Positions 36,042 to 47,672 are shown, counted from the first letter of the stretch. The stretch is 64,000 bases of DNA from Brachycybe producta (GCA_036925085.1 JAUPFP010000025.1:3515733-3579732), one strand, 5' to 3'. Notes: generated by a model not told the origin, from the sequence alone. Translations and numbers: made by a program.

Positions 36042-36567
36042 AAGCCGGGTTCACACGGAGTCGTAAATTGGGCGAGAACATGCCCAGTAATGCGCATGTC
36101 ACACGGAGTCGTAAATTGGGCGAGAACACGCCCAGTAATGCGCATGTCACACTACTTGCTTATTCAACACCGGAGTTCACGGCCATTTCCAGTTTACACG
36201 GAGTTCTCCAACGACCATCTACTGCCGTCCCCATCTAACATTATCTCGAGAGTAGTTGTTCAAGTGGCAGAATGAGAAGCTGCGAAACGAGTCGTGAATT
36301 CGGCATTAATCAATAGTTCACAAACGACTTTCGCAGCGAAAGTCGTTTGTGAACTATTGATTAATGCCGAATTCACGACTCGTTTCTTTCACGGTCGTTG
36401 TTGTCACTCCAGTAGGTTGGAGTGAGTACGGCCCCCCCCCCGTACTTTTCAAGGTCGTGTACGACCGCCCACTTCCACAACCACTTGTTCACATCAATTA
36501 GTGATTACTACTGGTAGTCTACCGTTAGTGCTCTCGCCCAATTCACGACTCCGTGTGAACCCGGCTT
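36042..36567. mobile_element. TA-flanked MITE AAGCCGGGTTCACACGG containing a perfect 51-bp-arm palindrome
   Basis: AAGCCGGGTTCACACGGAGT at the left is exactly inverted at the right (ends at 36,567), each bounded by TA. Inside, a 51-bp unit is tandemly duplicated near the left end (36,050-36,150), and the centre holds a perfect palindrome (36,284-36,386) with arms of 51 bp and a single-base spacer. Confidence 0.8.
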
Positions 36568-36591
36568 TATACTATAGAATCTATTGATTAG

Positions 36592-36797
36592 ACAGGCAAT
36601 TAGAAATCGAGACAAACAGAAGTTGGCTCCGCCCTTTTTATGATGACCGGCAACTTCTAATTGGTTTGTTGTGTGGTTCGACGTTGAAAAGGGCGGAGCA
36701 TGTGACATCAGACTACATAACCAACCAATTAGAAGTTGCCGGTCATCATAAAAAGGGCGGAGCCAACTTCTGTTCGTCCCGATTTCTAATTGCTTGT
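36592..36797. mobile_element. Palindromic MITE, ACAGGCAATTAGAAATC ends
   Basis: This is the same family as 4,336-4,540. Long inverted ends include AGAAGTTGGCTCCGCCC and its complement, with inverted ATTAGAAGTTGCCGGTC motifs inside. Confidence 0.7.
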
Positions 36798-37439
36798 ATT
36801 GATTATTGATACTAGTTTGCATCGCAACCTAGAAATACGTTGGAAAAACAGTACAATCTCCTGCATTTGATGCTAGTGACTAGTCGGCTTCTAATCGAAA
36901 GAATTTCCTAATAATGTCAATAAAACCGCAAAAACATCATATTATCAGATGTTATTGTAGGCCTATATATTCTACTTTTCAAAAACTCGAGCTTACCCTC
37001 AAAGCGCATAATTGTAAAACTTTGCACCACGATGTAGACCTAATTGTACCCTCGTTTCACAGTTCTGTTTCTCCATTTACACACACGGTTATAATTTATA
37101 CTTATAATTAACTACTTAACGTCGTGTCGTCAATCGTTTTCAGTTCACTGATGAAAACAGCCGCACTCGCACGAACCTGAAACCCGTGTCAAAAGGGCAA
37201 CTAATTCGCCGGCGTTTATATTTTTTCGCGTCCACAAACTGGAAATCACACATACGCGCGGCGATGATGCAATAGCAAGTAAAAAAAAAAAAAAAAGGTT
37301 ATGCATTAAATAGACGTCATGTTAAAGCAAATGTCCGCCATTTTCGTTTGTGTCACACAGTGGAGTCTATGAGGGTAATCAAAACTCAAGTGACAAACGA
37401 ACAAGTAAATAAAAGTACGTTTCACACTACTGATCGTTT

Positions 37440-38300
37440 TAAATAAGAAGCAACATGAATGTGTTTTACAAACTAGAAGGATAGCTCAATCACTTAAAAT
37501 ATATTTTCCTGTTGACATCTTTCAAAATAAACTTTTTATGTGAAAATGAACCAATTTTAAGCAGACAAAAGAATATTAATTTTAATATTTATCTATAAAA
37601 AGTTTATTTTGAAAACCACCAACTACAAGCTACATGAACTACTCTTCTAGTTTCTCTTAACATAAAACCCGTATTTACAGTCTTCTATGTTGTAATCACT
37701 AATCAACTGCCTTCACTTGACAAACAAAAATGGCCGCTATTGCCGGACCTTTATAAAGTGAACTTTCGCTAGCTAAATGTGCTAAATTTATGCATGTAAA
37801 CATTTACAAAATTAGAGGTTTTATCATTTAAATCGAAAAATATTCAGCAACTAATACCGCAAATATAAACAAGATAAGTTACGTCACTCTAATCATAGCC
37901 TCCTTTAATAATGTCTATAAAGTTCATTAATAAAAAATCTATAATAGGAAAGGCCCGTTGGAACCGCTCTGTGACGTCATAGTACTTTCAGCTTGTAATA
38001 CCAGACCATTGCAGTAAATGTTATGTGCGTTCAAAATCAGTGAACATTTTGAAATGTTTTTAAGTTGTGAAAAAACATCAAATGTTTTCTATTGAATTTT
38101 TTTTATATTACGGAATATTTATTAAATTTTTATAATGCATTATAAAAATAATTTATTACAATATTTTTTTATTCACATATAACACAACTAACACATGTTT
38201 TCTACTGAATTTTTTTATTGTATGTTATATTTTAATATTAAAACAATACTATACTATTAATAATATTAATATTTAATATAATATATATTACATATTATCC
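37440..38300. other. AT-rich non-coding stretch, partly shared with 47.4-48.4 kb
   Basis: The segment 37,780-37,930 matches 47,560-47,665 plus 48,320-48,360, and is the empty site for two insertions at 47.7 and 48.1 kb. No gene is seen. Confidence 0.6.
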
Positions 38301-38352
38301 CCCCCCCCCCGATGGTATTCTCTACCTTGTAGTGGTGGTGGGGGGGGGGGCT
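38299..38352. repeat. Poly-C / poly-G inverted tract
   Basis: A C11 tract and a G11-rich tract flank about 30 nt, giving a G/C hairpin in otherwise very AT-rich DNA. It may mark the end of an unassigned repeat that continues to about 38,690. Confidence 0.4.
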
Positions 38353-38696
38353 TGCATACTCTGACGACCTCGAGAGCTATACCTGCGGTAGCATTGCTAC
38401 CAGAAGGGCCACCCAAGCCGGGCAGGTCTTCGTGAGGTAGAAGTTAGACTAAAAGAGATACCTAGGAGAAGGTAACTCCGATACAAATCCCTGGTAGAGG
38501 GCAGCAGCTCTATCAGTACTAGTAGAAGGCATAATTCAACTGATGAAGGATTGGCTTCAAACCAGATGAATACAAGTGAGATCACAATGATTAGAGGGTT
38601 GTATTCCTGAGATGAAGGAAGGCAAGGGGAAACTGCTGCATAAATTGCCCAAGTATACAGCGAATACAGTTGCTGTGGAACCAGTCCAAGGACATA

Positions 38697-39025
38697 CTAG
38701 TGGGGTATCCCGTCATAAATGACGGGAGCAAAATTCACAGGTAATTGTGCGCATGCGCGTCGTTTTTTCCTTTTTTACTCCTTTCAATTCAATTTCAGTC
38801 ACCCCCTCCACGTTTCTCTCTCTTCACCCCCTCCACGTTTCTCTCTCTTCACCCCCTTCTACACTTTCCAACCTTTTCCCCTTTTCAATTTAATATCATG
38901 CCGTTCTTGGATGGGAAGGGTGCCACATATAGTTGACCTTGAGAAAAGCTGTTCATTTCTTCGTTTATTTAAATTTATATAAATTCCGTTTATATAAATT
39001 TTGTTACACACACACAGATCCGGGA
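38697..39025 (-). mobile_element. Non-autonomous Helitron
   Basis: Read on the minus strand it begins TCCCGGATCTGTGTGTG after an A and ends with a CCCGTCATTTATGACGGG hairpin, about 8 nt and CTAG before a T. No target duplication is expected or seen. The body has no Rep/helicase coding sequence. Confidence 0.82.
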
Positions 39026-39029
39026 TATT

Positions 39030-39420
39030 ATATATATAATTTTATTATATAAATAATATATTATTATTATATTAATTATTATAATTTATTATTTAATAGT
39101 AAAATTAATAAAGATCTAATAAATTTTAATAATATTAGTTTTTTTTATAATAATTATTAATTAATAAGAAATAATGATCTTCTTCTAGAAGATTAATTTA
39201 ATTTATCAAATTAATTATTCTAAAAATAATATAAATTTTAATATAATATACTAAATTTTATATATTATATACTTTATTACTTTATTAGATATTATTTTTA
39301 ATATAACAATATTTTATCATAACATTTTTTTTATTTTGTTTAATTCACATATCAAACAACATATTAAAAACTATAAACATATTTAAAATAGAAATATCTA
39401 ATGGGGGAAAAAAGATATTT
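39030..39420. other. Very AT-rich stretch
   Basis: It is almost pure A/T with TATA, TAATA and AATTAAT motifs. I see no gene. Confidence 0.5.
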
Positions 39421-39719
39421 AACACAAGCCAAACACAAATTTCCCCAAACTGAATGAAAAAAGTCTAGCAATAGGGTTATAGATCACGGTTTTTGATTTG
39501 ATTTGAAAAACTACTCTGCAAGCAGCCATAAAGGCATATGACACAGACTTGTTTGTTTGCCAATGTTTGGTAAACAAACCTTTTCGTTTATTTACCATTA
39601 AATGTTTCGTATACATAAGGCCGACTGGTACTATTTTCCCCACTAACGAAACTTTCACCTTACCTAATGAGTTGTCCAAATAGTGTCCATCGATGAAATT
39701 TTAACTAGCATTTCAGTGC

Positions 39720-39873
39720 TAGAGTTTTGTTAGTGCATGCACATTGGTTTATATAGGAAAGTGGTAGCAAGTGAAACGGCAGTTTCCATTGGTAATCAAT
39801 AGATGGCGCTGCTAATGCAAATCTGCAATCACTTTCCTATATAAACCAATGCGGATGCGCTAACAAAACTCTA
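39720..39873. mobile_element. TA-flanked MITE, 154 bp
   Basis: TAGAGTTTTGTTAGTGCATG and its inverted partner CGCTAACAAAACTCTA delimit it. The inner ends also pair (TTGGTTTATATAGGAAAGTG with its complement). TA bounds both sides. Confidence 0.75.
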
Positions 39874-40879
39874 GTATCCAAATGTTAGTGAAATTTTATA
39901 ACCAACTATATTTTTACCTTCGTTTTCTTTTTCATCTCTTTCATTTTATCGCTAAAATGACTAGAAAAAGGAAAAAAACGAGGAAAAACCGCTAAAATTC
40001 GATCATTAAAAAACATGGCTGCCAAAAACTTTGAAAATATTATTTGTTGTAAGTATGACGTCACACTGGGACGTCATGTACTCTCCAAACAGGGCTCACA
40101 TTTCTCTCAACTTGTTTATCAACATTTTTAATTAGATAGAATATTAAAAAGTGATAATTAAGCTATAAAAACTAGCAAACAATCAAGATAAAACATTGAA
40201 CTATACACTGAATTTTTTTTCTACATATTACATTAGTCAGGAAAAAAGTTGAACAGATTTGAAGACAGCATATCTATAGGTATGAATTTCAAATGCACCA
40301 ACTTTTGATGCATTTTAAAAATATAAAAATTTACAATTAATTCTTAAAATATAGCAATCTTTAACCAGTGTATATTTAAGAATTTAATGCAACTTAAAGT
40401 AAGTGTTTTAAATAAGTTTTGGCAAAGTTGAACAGAAGTAAGTAAAAATATGTATTTGGACTTTTCAAATTTTGCCGCTCATAGTCGTCTAAAATGGGTC
40501 TCTATGCGCTCAACTTTAAGACGCCACCTGATGGCAAAAAATGAAAACATTGGCCTACTCACGGCTACGACGCTCTAGACGCCCTCTTATTTTTAAGTTT
40601 TATGTTTTTAACTTTTTATGAGTTTTGTTTTTGGTTTCTCACTTTTTCATTTTGCTTTGAAGTTTATTTTCTGTAGTTATTATATCGTATCTTGCAGCAC
40701 TTGTACTTTAATGTCCCTCTGCCATAGGTCTAATAGGCATTATAGGCTGCTTGCAAAATATTTTTTTTTTTGTAATTGTAATCAGTGCATGGATCAACCA
40801 TGTAGCAATAGAATATCTTTTCTAATAATTTAGTTTTACTAAGTAAAAGGAAACAGGTATTCTATCTAGCCTCCAAGCT

Positions 40880-41360
40880 AAGCGTGTGGAGTAGAGACGG
40901 CGCCGCAACGAAAGCGTGCAGTCAGGAAAAAGAGCTTTACATTGAGGCTACCTTAATTCGTGCTTGTGCGGCTCCTAATAGAAAAAAATGAATTGCATAT
41001 AAACAATCACTTTGTTATGAAAAACAAAACTCAAAATACATTCTGATAACGCTTATCAAATATATATAATTGACAAAAACATGAAGAAAACAACTCCAGA
41101 TAATGAATGGGGACTTTTCCCGCCATTCACCAACTCTTAGTATATAAAGTGGATATGCTAAATGAATTTACCATTTCTTCTTTCTATTTTAATCGATGTT
41201 GAAAAGTGTTTTACCAAAACGTAACGAACGACACTAATTAAACTACTTATTGAAATAATTAGTAATTTTCACCATAATATTTTTTGAAACTTTGTGAATT
41301 GTAATTAATTATAACCTTTTCTAATGAAAAATGTAATTTTTATATTAACTTTTCAAATTC
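40880..41360. repeat. Duplicated upstream region of the module gene (copy 1)
   Basis: Its right half matches 50,395-50,710 (AACATGAAGAAAACAAC, ATAATGAATGGGGACTTTTC, GTAATTAGTAATTT), and weaker similarity extends back toward 49,940. It therefore duplicated together with the downstream gene and probably carries the promoter. Confidence 0.65.
41141..41148 (+). promoter_or_regulatory. Candidate TATA box, gene A of the module array
   Basis: TATATAAA lies within the conserved duplicated upstream block. The duplicate at 50,510-50,518 reads TATATAATA. A 5'-UTR intron could run from a donor near 41,422 (CTG|GTAAGG) to the acceptor TTCTTACAG at 42,002. Confidence 0.4.
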
Positions 41361-41484
41361 CTCTCGTGTTTTAAATTATTTTTGTTCACAACTTCACTCG
41401 GAACTTTGCTGGTATTTTCCTGGTAAGGCCTAAGTAATTCACATACTTTCGGAAAGTTTGGGAGAAAACTGTGATTAATTTCAT

Positions 41485-41620
41485 ATTAAAATTGAATAAT
41501 TGTAATTAATTTTCATATTAAAATTGAATAATTGTAATTAATTTCATATTAAAATTGAGTAATTGTAATTAATTTCATATTAAAATTGAATAATTGTAAT
41601 TAATTGCCTCTTAAAATTTG
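41485..41620. repeat. Tandem repeat, 31-bp unit, about four copies
   Basis: The unit ATTGTAATTAATTTCATATT plus TAAAATTGAATA is repeated. It lies between the putative promoter and first coding exon of gene A and is absent at the equivalent place upstream of gene B. Confidence 0.75.
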
Positions 41621-42011
41621 ATAATTTACACATGGACTGGAACGATGTTGTAACTGACAATTTAATAATTTTAAAATACAGACGGTTACAAGTTGTAAGT
41701 TGTAACCGTCTATTTTAAAATTGTCAATTTGGGTTTCGGGCCCAGGACCTATAAACACTGTAAATACTAGTATTACTATGTATTACGATTATAATCTTAT
41801 CGTCGGTAATTACCGAGAAAAAGATCAAAGAAATTATTCAACAAAATCACAAATAATAAAATTAAATAGTGACCGGGCTCAGCAGGCTGTATGGGCCTCG
41901 GGAATTTGTCCCGAGAGGGGTCTCTCGTCGGCCCTGCCCTAGACATAATCTTATATGAATTCAATAATCTAATATTCTATTTCTTCTCTTATCTTCTTAC
42001 AGAAGAAAAAA

Positions 42012-42954
42012 ATGGACGAAACTTACAACAAAATGTCGAAAGGCAAAGAAAACAGTCAAAGAAACTCTGGCACTGAACAAGAATCAAGAAAACAAGAACT
42101 TCAAGGAGAACAAACAGAGTCAGCAAAAACCCCTCAATGTCCAGCTCTTTCTCAAATATGCTGTTTGGATTCTGAACTCGAGTTCTCCGAAATAGTTGTA
42201 AAAATCAGTAACGAATACCTTTCATTTATCAAAAAACCTTACTCGAAATTTTGCGAATTTTTCGATCAGATTTTTGACAAAACCGATTACCATTACTTGT
42301 TAATTTTGCATCTGGTAGCGTCCAGTTCAGACTATTCTACAGCTGGACGACAAACAAACAGCATCACATCATTCTTAGTTCAAAGTTTTAGTGACTATTT
42401 GTCACGACTTGTGACGAAACCACTCGAACCTTCGACTGAAATGAAAACGGCAGCACTGGTCTTAGCATTCCATCAGAGGCAAGAGACTGTGACAAAGGTA
42501 ATCTGTGACATCTTTCAACTGGACAAGAATGAAAAGCTTTATAAAAAATTCATCAAACGCGAAATTAAAGCGAAACATTACGACGTAGCGAGCCGTGCAG
42601 TAGTACAATTCAATGTCCATTCGCAATACGCTCTGTCGGACATCCTGTTGCCACTCCTCCTTCAAGACGAATTTGACGAAATGTGTTTTTACGTGTCCAA
42701 CAATTTGGACCTGCAAATAAAACTTGTTAGTTACCTAGATGAATTCTGTGTTCGTAACAAAAAACCAACATCTTTGATCACTCAACTGATAGTAACAGAT
42801 GAACAAATGCAACGTTTAAAGTGTAACGTTTTGAGTGAAACTGTGAGACAGTTAGCAAAACGATTTAATATACCCGAAGCACACTGGCAGAATGCAAAGC
42901 ATCAGGAAGTTATCGGAAGTGAAGATTTTGACGAGGTTGCCACGGAAACATCCA
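42012..42954 (+). CDS. Module gene A, exon with module A1 (EXD3/Mut-7 N-terminal-like)
   Basis: It starts at an ATG 9 nt after an acceptor-like TTCTTACAG and ends at the donor TCCA|GTGAGTAT (phase 1), 314 codons. Residues 1-42 are a Lys/Glu/Gln-rich charged head. Residues 43-300 are the helical module with LLILHLVAS (96-104), HYDVASRA (189-196), DILLPLLLQDEFDEMCFY (210-227) and the RFNIPEAHWQNAK stretch (284-296). These motifs and their order resemble the N-terminal domain of EXD3/Mut-7/Nibbler exonucleases (the PLLLQDK and CPNA-type positions in that family). There is no nuclease domain. Compared with A2, the C-terminal helices after HWQNAK are missing, so this module is shortened. Confidence 0.7.
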
Positions 42955-43053
42955 GTGAGTATCCCAAAAAAAGTGCATTCAATTATCTCCTCTTTTGTGA
43001 ATTTAGTCAACTAATATTAATATTCTGTTTACTCAATGTCACGTGACATTAAG

Positions 43054-44349
43054 GTAAAGAAAAATTGCAACGAACATCCAAGAAGGTACCGAAAGGCAAA
43101 GAAACCAGACTACGAAACCCAGAAACCGGACAAGAATCAAGAAAACAAATACTTGAAGGCGAAAAAAACAGTCAAATAAAGGCTGGAACTGAAGAAGAAT
43201 CAAGAAAAAAAGAACTTGAAGGCAAACAAGCAAAGTCTACAAAGAACCCTCAATGTCCAGTCCTCCCTCAAGCATGCTGGTCGGATCGTGAACTCAAGTT
43301 TCCCAAATCAGTCGAAACGATTCCAAAGAAATGGATTTCAAAAATTGAAAATTGTTTAAAACGTAACAAACCGTACATCAGATTTTGCAAAATTCTCGAA
43401 AAGATTCTTGACAATTGTGATTCCCATTACTTATTAATTTTGCATCTGGTGGCTTCCTGTTCAGACTATTATACAGCTGGACGACAAACAGAAAGCATAA
43501 CATCAAGCTTAGTTCTAAATTTTTGCGATTATTTGTCACGACTTGAAACAAAACCGCTCGAACCTTTGGCCGAAATGCGAGCGGCAGCACTTATCTTAGC
43601 ATTCCACCAGAAACAAGAGAACGTGGCCATAGTACTCTGCGACATGTTTCAACTAGACAAGGATGAAAAGCTTTACACGGAATTTATTAAACGCGAAATA
43701 AATGTGCAACATTACGACGTTGCGAGCCGTGCCATAGTACGATTCGAACTCCAATCGCAATACGCTATGTCGGACATACTGTTGCCACTACTCCTACGAG
43801 ACGAATTTGACGAAATGTGTTTTTACTTGTCCAACGATTTGAATCGACAAATAGATTTTGTTCGTTACCTCGATGAATTCTGTAATCCTGACATAAAACC
43901 GACTTCTTTCATCCGTAAGCTGATGGTAACGGATCGTCAAATGCAACGTTTAGACTGTAGCGTTTTGAGTAAAACCGTGGGGCAATTAGCTGAACGATTT
44001 AATATACCAGAAAAACACTGGCCGAATGCAAAGCGTCGGCAAGCTGCTGGAAAACTATACTATCTTCTAATGAAAAAATACGTGTATAAAGCCTTTGTAG
44101 GTAAGGATTTTGACAAAATTGTCAATGACCACATCAAAGATAATCCAGAATTACAGCTAATGCTTGTTAAATCTCTGGTTAAATACAACGATATTGATGC
44201 AGCTGTTCTGAATGCAGTCAAATTCAATGTGCCAGTAGAACAAGTTCCCAACAGCATCAGAACAAAGTTGAAAATTGAAATTGAAAAACAACCAGCCGAA
44301 TTCAAACCGACAGCCGTCAAAAATTCAACTTCTATCGAAGATGAAAGAG
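43054..44349 (+). CDS. Module gene A, exon with module A2 (EXD3/Mut-7 N-terminal-like)
   Basis: The acceptor ATTAAG|GTAAAG starts the exon in phase 1, in frame with the previous exon, so the non-ATG opening is explained by splicing. After a long charged linker (RKQILEGEKNSQ region) comes a full-length module: CPVLPQACW, LLILHLVASCSDYYTAGRQT, HYDVASRA, DILLPLLLRDEFDEMCFY, NIPEKHWPNAK, and then the extended C-terminal part KLYYLLMKKYVYKAFVGKDF, DAAVLNAVKFNVPVEQVP. The last segment matches the corresponding region of EXD3 best. The likely donor is AGAG|GTGAAG at 44,349 (phase 1), joining 45,862 in frame. If unspliced, the frame runs to a stop at 44,435. Confidence 0.68.
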
Positions 44350-45369
44350 GTGAAGTTCTTAACAAGCAAGGACGTGTATGTAGTGCAGTCAAAATACACG
44401 AGATAAAAACTATAATTTCGGGAAGTTGCAAATAACTTTCAACAGTGAAATTATTGCCTATATTATAGTTTTTGTCCTGAGTATTTCAGCGTGCGTGATT
44501 CTTCCCTTAGGCATAGTTCACATGCATGCAGAAAAATAAATCTGAATGAAATTTCAGCAGTATTTCTGCATTCATTTGAATTCCAGGGCGTAGCTGGGGA
44601 CCCGCAGCCACGCGACTGCAAAGGGGGGGGGCGCAGGAGGTTTGGATGGCGCATTTTGGGGGGTGCAAAGGGCGCGCGCAATGTTTTAAGCAGCAGGGGG
44701 GCGGCGGGGAAGGGGCGCAACCAAGTCATAGGTACACCAGTGTTGCATTCAAAGTCTCTCACAGGTTAGGCCGCCTTTATGCACGCATTTCATGCCCCGC
44801 GTTGTCTAGGTTTGCTTTTATGCACGCGTTATGTCTCATGCGACACACGATAGCAGATTCCATGTGTGAAAATCGTATCAGTGCTGTCAATCGCCTAATG
44901 ATTCTTTCAATGTCTTCGACTGAAATTCCCACGCAACTGGACATTAATCCGACAGAGAGGTTGACAGCACTAATGCAACGGCAGAACAAACGGCGCGTTT
45001 GCGTAAAAGGACCCATAAGAAACCGTGTAACTTAGAAAATTCGCGCAAACTTTTTGCCGTCGACGTTTTGTAGAACACGATTTTTCAGAACGCGACGGCA
45101 ACTTGAACGGACGGCAGTGCGCAAAGTCATCCATTTGTTATCGTCGCGTTATAGAATGTACATTTTGCCATCGTGTGTCATGCGACAAAAATGCGTTCAC
45201 AATGCATACTCATGGTGCAATATCTCATTCAGTGAGATAAACAGAATAGAAATATTCAAATTAGAGAGATATTCCTTTTTCAGAGAAATTTTTTTTTGTT
45301 CGGTTTGCGTGATCTATTCTTATATGTTACTCCTGTCTGACAGCCTAAACAGAGTTCAAGATAAATATG

Positions 45370-45800
45370 TAGGGATGGCCGGACATTCGAATCCTCGAAT
45401 ATTGAAAAATATTCGAGATTCGAAAACTCGAATCTTCGTGCTTTTTTTTTCGTCTTTCGAATTTTTCTAATCCTAACCTAAAAAAACTGTTAAAAACTTT
45501 CGTAAAATTAGATTTAACTTCATTGACGTCCAAACGAAGCGTTCACTAACAAAAAAAAACCGGAGATTGTTGCAATTTCGGTGTTGTACCCGGATCACCA
45601 ATATCATCACCTTGCAACGACCCTGAGTGCCACAATGTTTTCTTATTAATAATTTAATATTTAATATTATTTTATTTATTTTTATCTTCTTAATGAATAG
45701 TAGAGGATTTTTATATGAAGGATTCGAGAGATTCAGGAGATTCGAGAACCTTTTAGGATTCGCATTCGAGAAAATTTTGGATTCGTTCGTTCCACCTCTA
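45370..45800. mobile_element. hAT-like MITE in the last intron of gene A
   Basis: The ends TAGGGATGGCCGGACATTCG and the inverted CGAACGTTCCACCTCTA type are flanked by TAAATATG/ATAATATG, close to an 8-bp duplication. The body is full of ATTCGA motifs. A relative starts at 48,651 (TAGAGATGGGACATTCGAAT). Confidence 0.6.
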
Positions 45801-45861
45801 ATAATATGTTTACACTTTAAAACCAGCTTATCCTTAGACGAGTATTTTTTTCTAATTGCAG

Positions 45862-46067
45862 GTATAAAAAAATTAAACGGAAATAATGTTGAAAGAAAAG
45901 AAAATGTGGCCAGCAACATAAGGAAAATTACCTCTTGTTACGAATGCGGCAAAATCAAATACAATAAACGAATACAGAGAAAGAGGTGTGATTGCTTCAC
46001 AAACCAACGCCTACTAAAAAACGCATTCCAAGATCGTAACTTTGTTTCAGACGGAAATGTTCAATAA
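45862..46067 (+). CDS. Module gene A, terminal exon with zinc-ribbon-like tail
   Basis: The acceptor TTTCTAATTGCAG precedes it, and its phase (1) fits the donor of the preceding exon. It encodes about 68 residues: a Lys/Asn-rich stretch, then a CxxCGK...CxC segment (CYECGK and RKRCDCF) and QDRNF, ending in TAA. A homologous segment (CPYCGK, KKCDCF, QDRHF) is fused to the last module of gene B at about 56,690-56,800, which is strong evidence that both are coding. The CxxCGK motif recalls the zinc ribbon at the extreme C-terminus of Mut7-C domains, but the surrounding nuclease part is absent. Confidence 0.65.
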
Positions 46068-46110
46068 TTGAAGTAATTGTTTGTAAAGTGCGACTATTAA
46101 GTTTGATTTA

Positions 46111-46116
46111 AATAAA
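46111..46116 (+). terminator. Polyadenylation signal, gene A
   Basis: AATAAA lies 44 nt after the stop codon of the terminal exon. A second AATAAA-type site follows near 46,162. Confidence 0.55.
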
Positions 46117-46215
46117 ACCATCTTTTCTTTGCGTAAAATGTGTTGCTATAACTGAGCTTTAAATAAATGTTACTAATATGACTTATTTGAAAATATGTAC
46201 ATGTACTTTTTAACT

Positions 46216-46805
46216 AGTGTTGGGGAGTATTTTAAATACATGTAATTTAAAATACTTCATTTGTATTTAGTATTTATATTTGAAATACATCCATTAAATA
46301 ATGTATTTTTATTTTCAAAATACTTTTTATTTATAGTATTTTAGTATTTTAATTACTACAAAACACTACAAAACACTGCAAAACTTTGACAAAGTTAACT
46401 TGGCATGCCTTCGTTACATTGAAGAAAAACGAATGTTAACGTGACATCCAAGTTATTGCACCAGTTTCCAAGCATCAAGGCTGCCTTCATGAAGTTGAAT
46501 TCAACGTAAGTTGCATTCCTCCTGTTGAAAGGTTGTTCTCAAATACAGCTTCGACAGCAATTCCAAGAAGGAATAGATTAAGTGACAAATGCTTTCAACA
46601 GTTATTACTGCTCAAGACATATAATTTATGATGAATAAGATGATATTTTAGTATTTTAAATACTTTTTTTGAAAGTATTTTCTATTTTGTATTTTAAATA
46701 AACGTAAAATTTCGTATTTTGTATTTTAATTTAAATACATTTTCATGAAACTAATTTGTATTTTAAAAGTATTTTCCAGAACACTGTTTTTAAACAGTGT
46801 TCTGG
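46216..46805 (+). mobile_element. hAT-type element with transposase remnant
   Basis: AGTGTTGGGGAGTATTTTAA at the left and the inverted TTTTAAAAGTATTTTCCAGAACACT at the right resemble hAT ends. The element contains a transposase fragment (46,509-46,632). A perfect 30-bp hairpin (CCAGAACACTG...CAGTGTTCTGG) closes the right side. Confidence 0.6.
46509..46632 (+). pseudogene. hAT transposase C-terminal dimerisation remnant
   Basis: About 40 codons encode PPVERLFS and, further on, RRNRLSDKCFQQLLLLK, the signature of the hAT C-terminal dimerisation region (P-x-ERxFS ... R..L...F..LLxLK). Everything upstream (zinc finger, RNase-H-like catalytic domain) is missing. Confidence 0.75.
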
Positions 46806-46911
46806 ATGTAGATTTATATACAAAGTCTATAAACAATTTCATTAAAATACACCTAACTTTAATTTGTTGGATTAAGATTTAATAAACATTCTTTTGAAAA
46901 GTTTCTTTACG

Positions 46912-47480
46912 TTAAGGTGGCTCTATAGATATTTATTTTGGTTTTGTATTCCCCCTCCCCTCCCCCCCCCGGTAGCGAATTGAAAATTTGAAGCCCAGTC
47001 CATGAGATTTTATACTGGGCCCAGCCCACGAAGCGCACCAGACCAATGGGCCTTTAACATAAAAATGCCAAGCCCAGCCCAGCCCATGGGCTTTATGTAG
47101 GTCTCTATTCTATAGAATGTCTCTTCTCGGCATCCTCGGTTCTGAGTAAATTTATATTTTTCAAGCGAACGTTTATCAGGAGAAACATTACAAAAAAAAT
47201 TCAGTATTTTAGAAACTAGACTAGTTGGTGATAATGTTAATAATTTTTTTCATGATGAGATTTTTGAAAGTAAATTTTTATGACAGTTTGCAAAAGGCTA
47301 AAATAATTTCCTGAAATGCCAATGGAAAAACCAAAAATGGGCCATTTTCAAAATGAAATCAATCATCGATCGGGTCATTGTCTATAAAAAAAAAAGTTTA
47401 ATTTAAAAGTTATCAACATGAAAATACCATTAAGTGATTGAGCTACCATTCTAGTTTCTAAAACATATTCAAATTTCTCT
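46912..47480. repeat. TTAA-type MITE, left end, rearranged
   Basis: It begins TTAAGGTGGCTCTATAGATA as in the other copies. The internal TTTCATGATGAGATTTT and TTATGACAGTTTG blocks are present, but the right terminus cannot be recognised. A separate GCCCAGCCCA-rich insert lies at 46,985-47,100. Confidence 0.5.
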
Positions 47481-47672
47481 TCATTTTGCACCTGAAAGAC
47501 AATTAATGAGGATTCGAGATGCGTTTACATTTTAAATGACATAAACGCTTTAAATCAGTAGCTAAGAGGAAAAATGTGTTAAATTTGTGCATGTAAAACA
47601 CTTAAAAAATGAGTGGTCGCAAAAATATTCAGTAGCTAATGTCGCACATATAAACAAGATAAGTTACGTCAG

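Noticed and set aside
39419..39679. 86-codon minus-strand frame starting MDNSLGKVK with a donor-like GTAAGG soon after the ATG
   Set aside because: The good donor falls inside the frame, no partner exon is visible and no family is recognised; too weak to list.
44060..44431. Minus-strand frames opposite the module exons (also 54,829-55,152 and 42,462-42,716)
   Set aside because: They are antisense shadows of the coding exons; their conservation follows from the sense strand.
44491..45035. Open frames across a G-rich stretch after module A2
   Set aside because: They overlap dispersed repeat sequence shared with 31.2 kb and have compositional bias only.
45627..45861. Upstream extension of the zinc-ribbon exon frame
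   Set aside because: This part is inside a hAT-like MITE and intron sequence before a clear acceptor (TTGCAG at 45,861); only 45,862-46,067 is likely coding.
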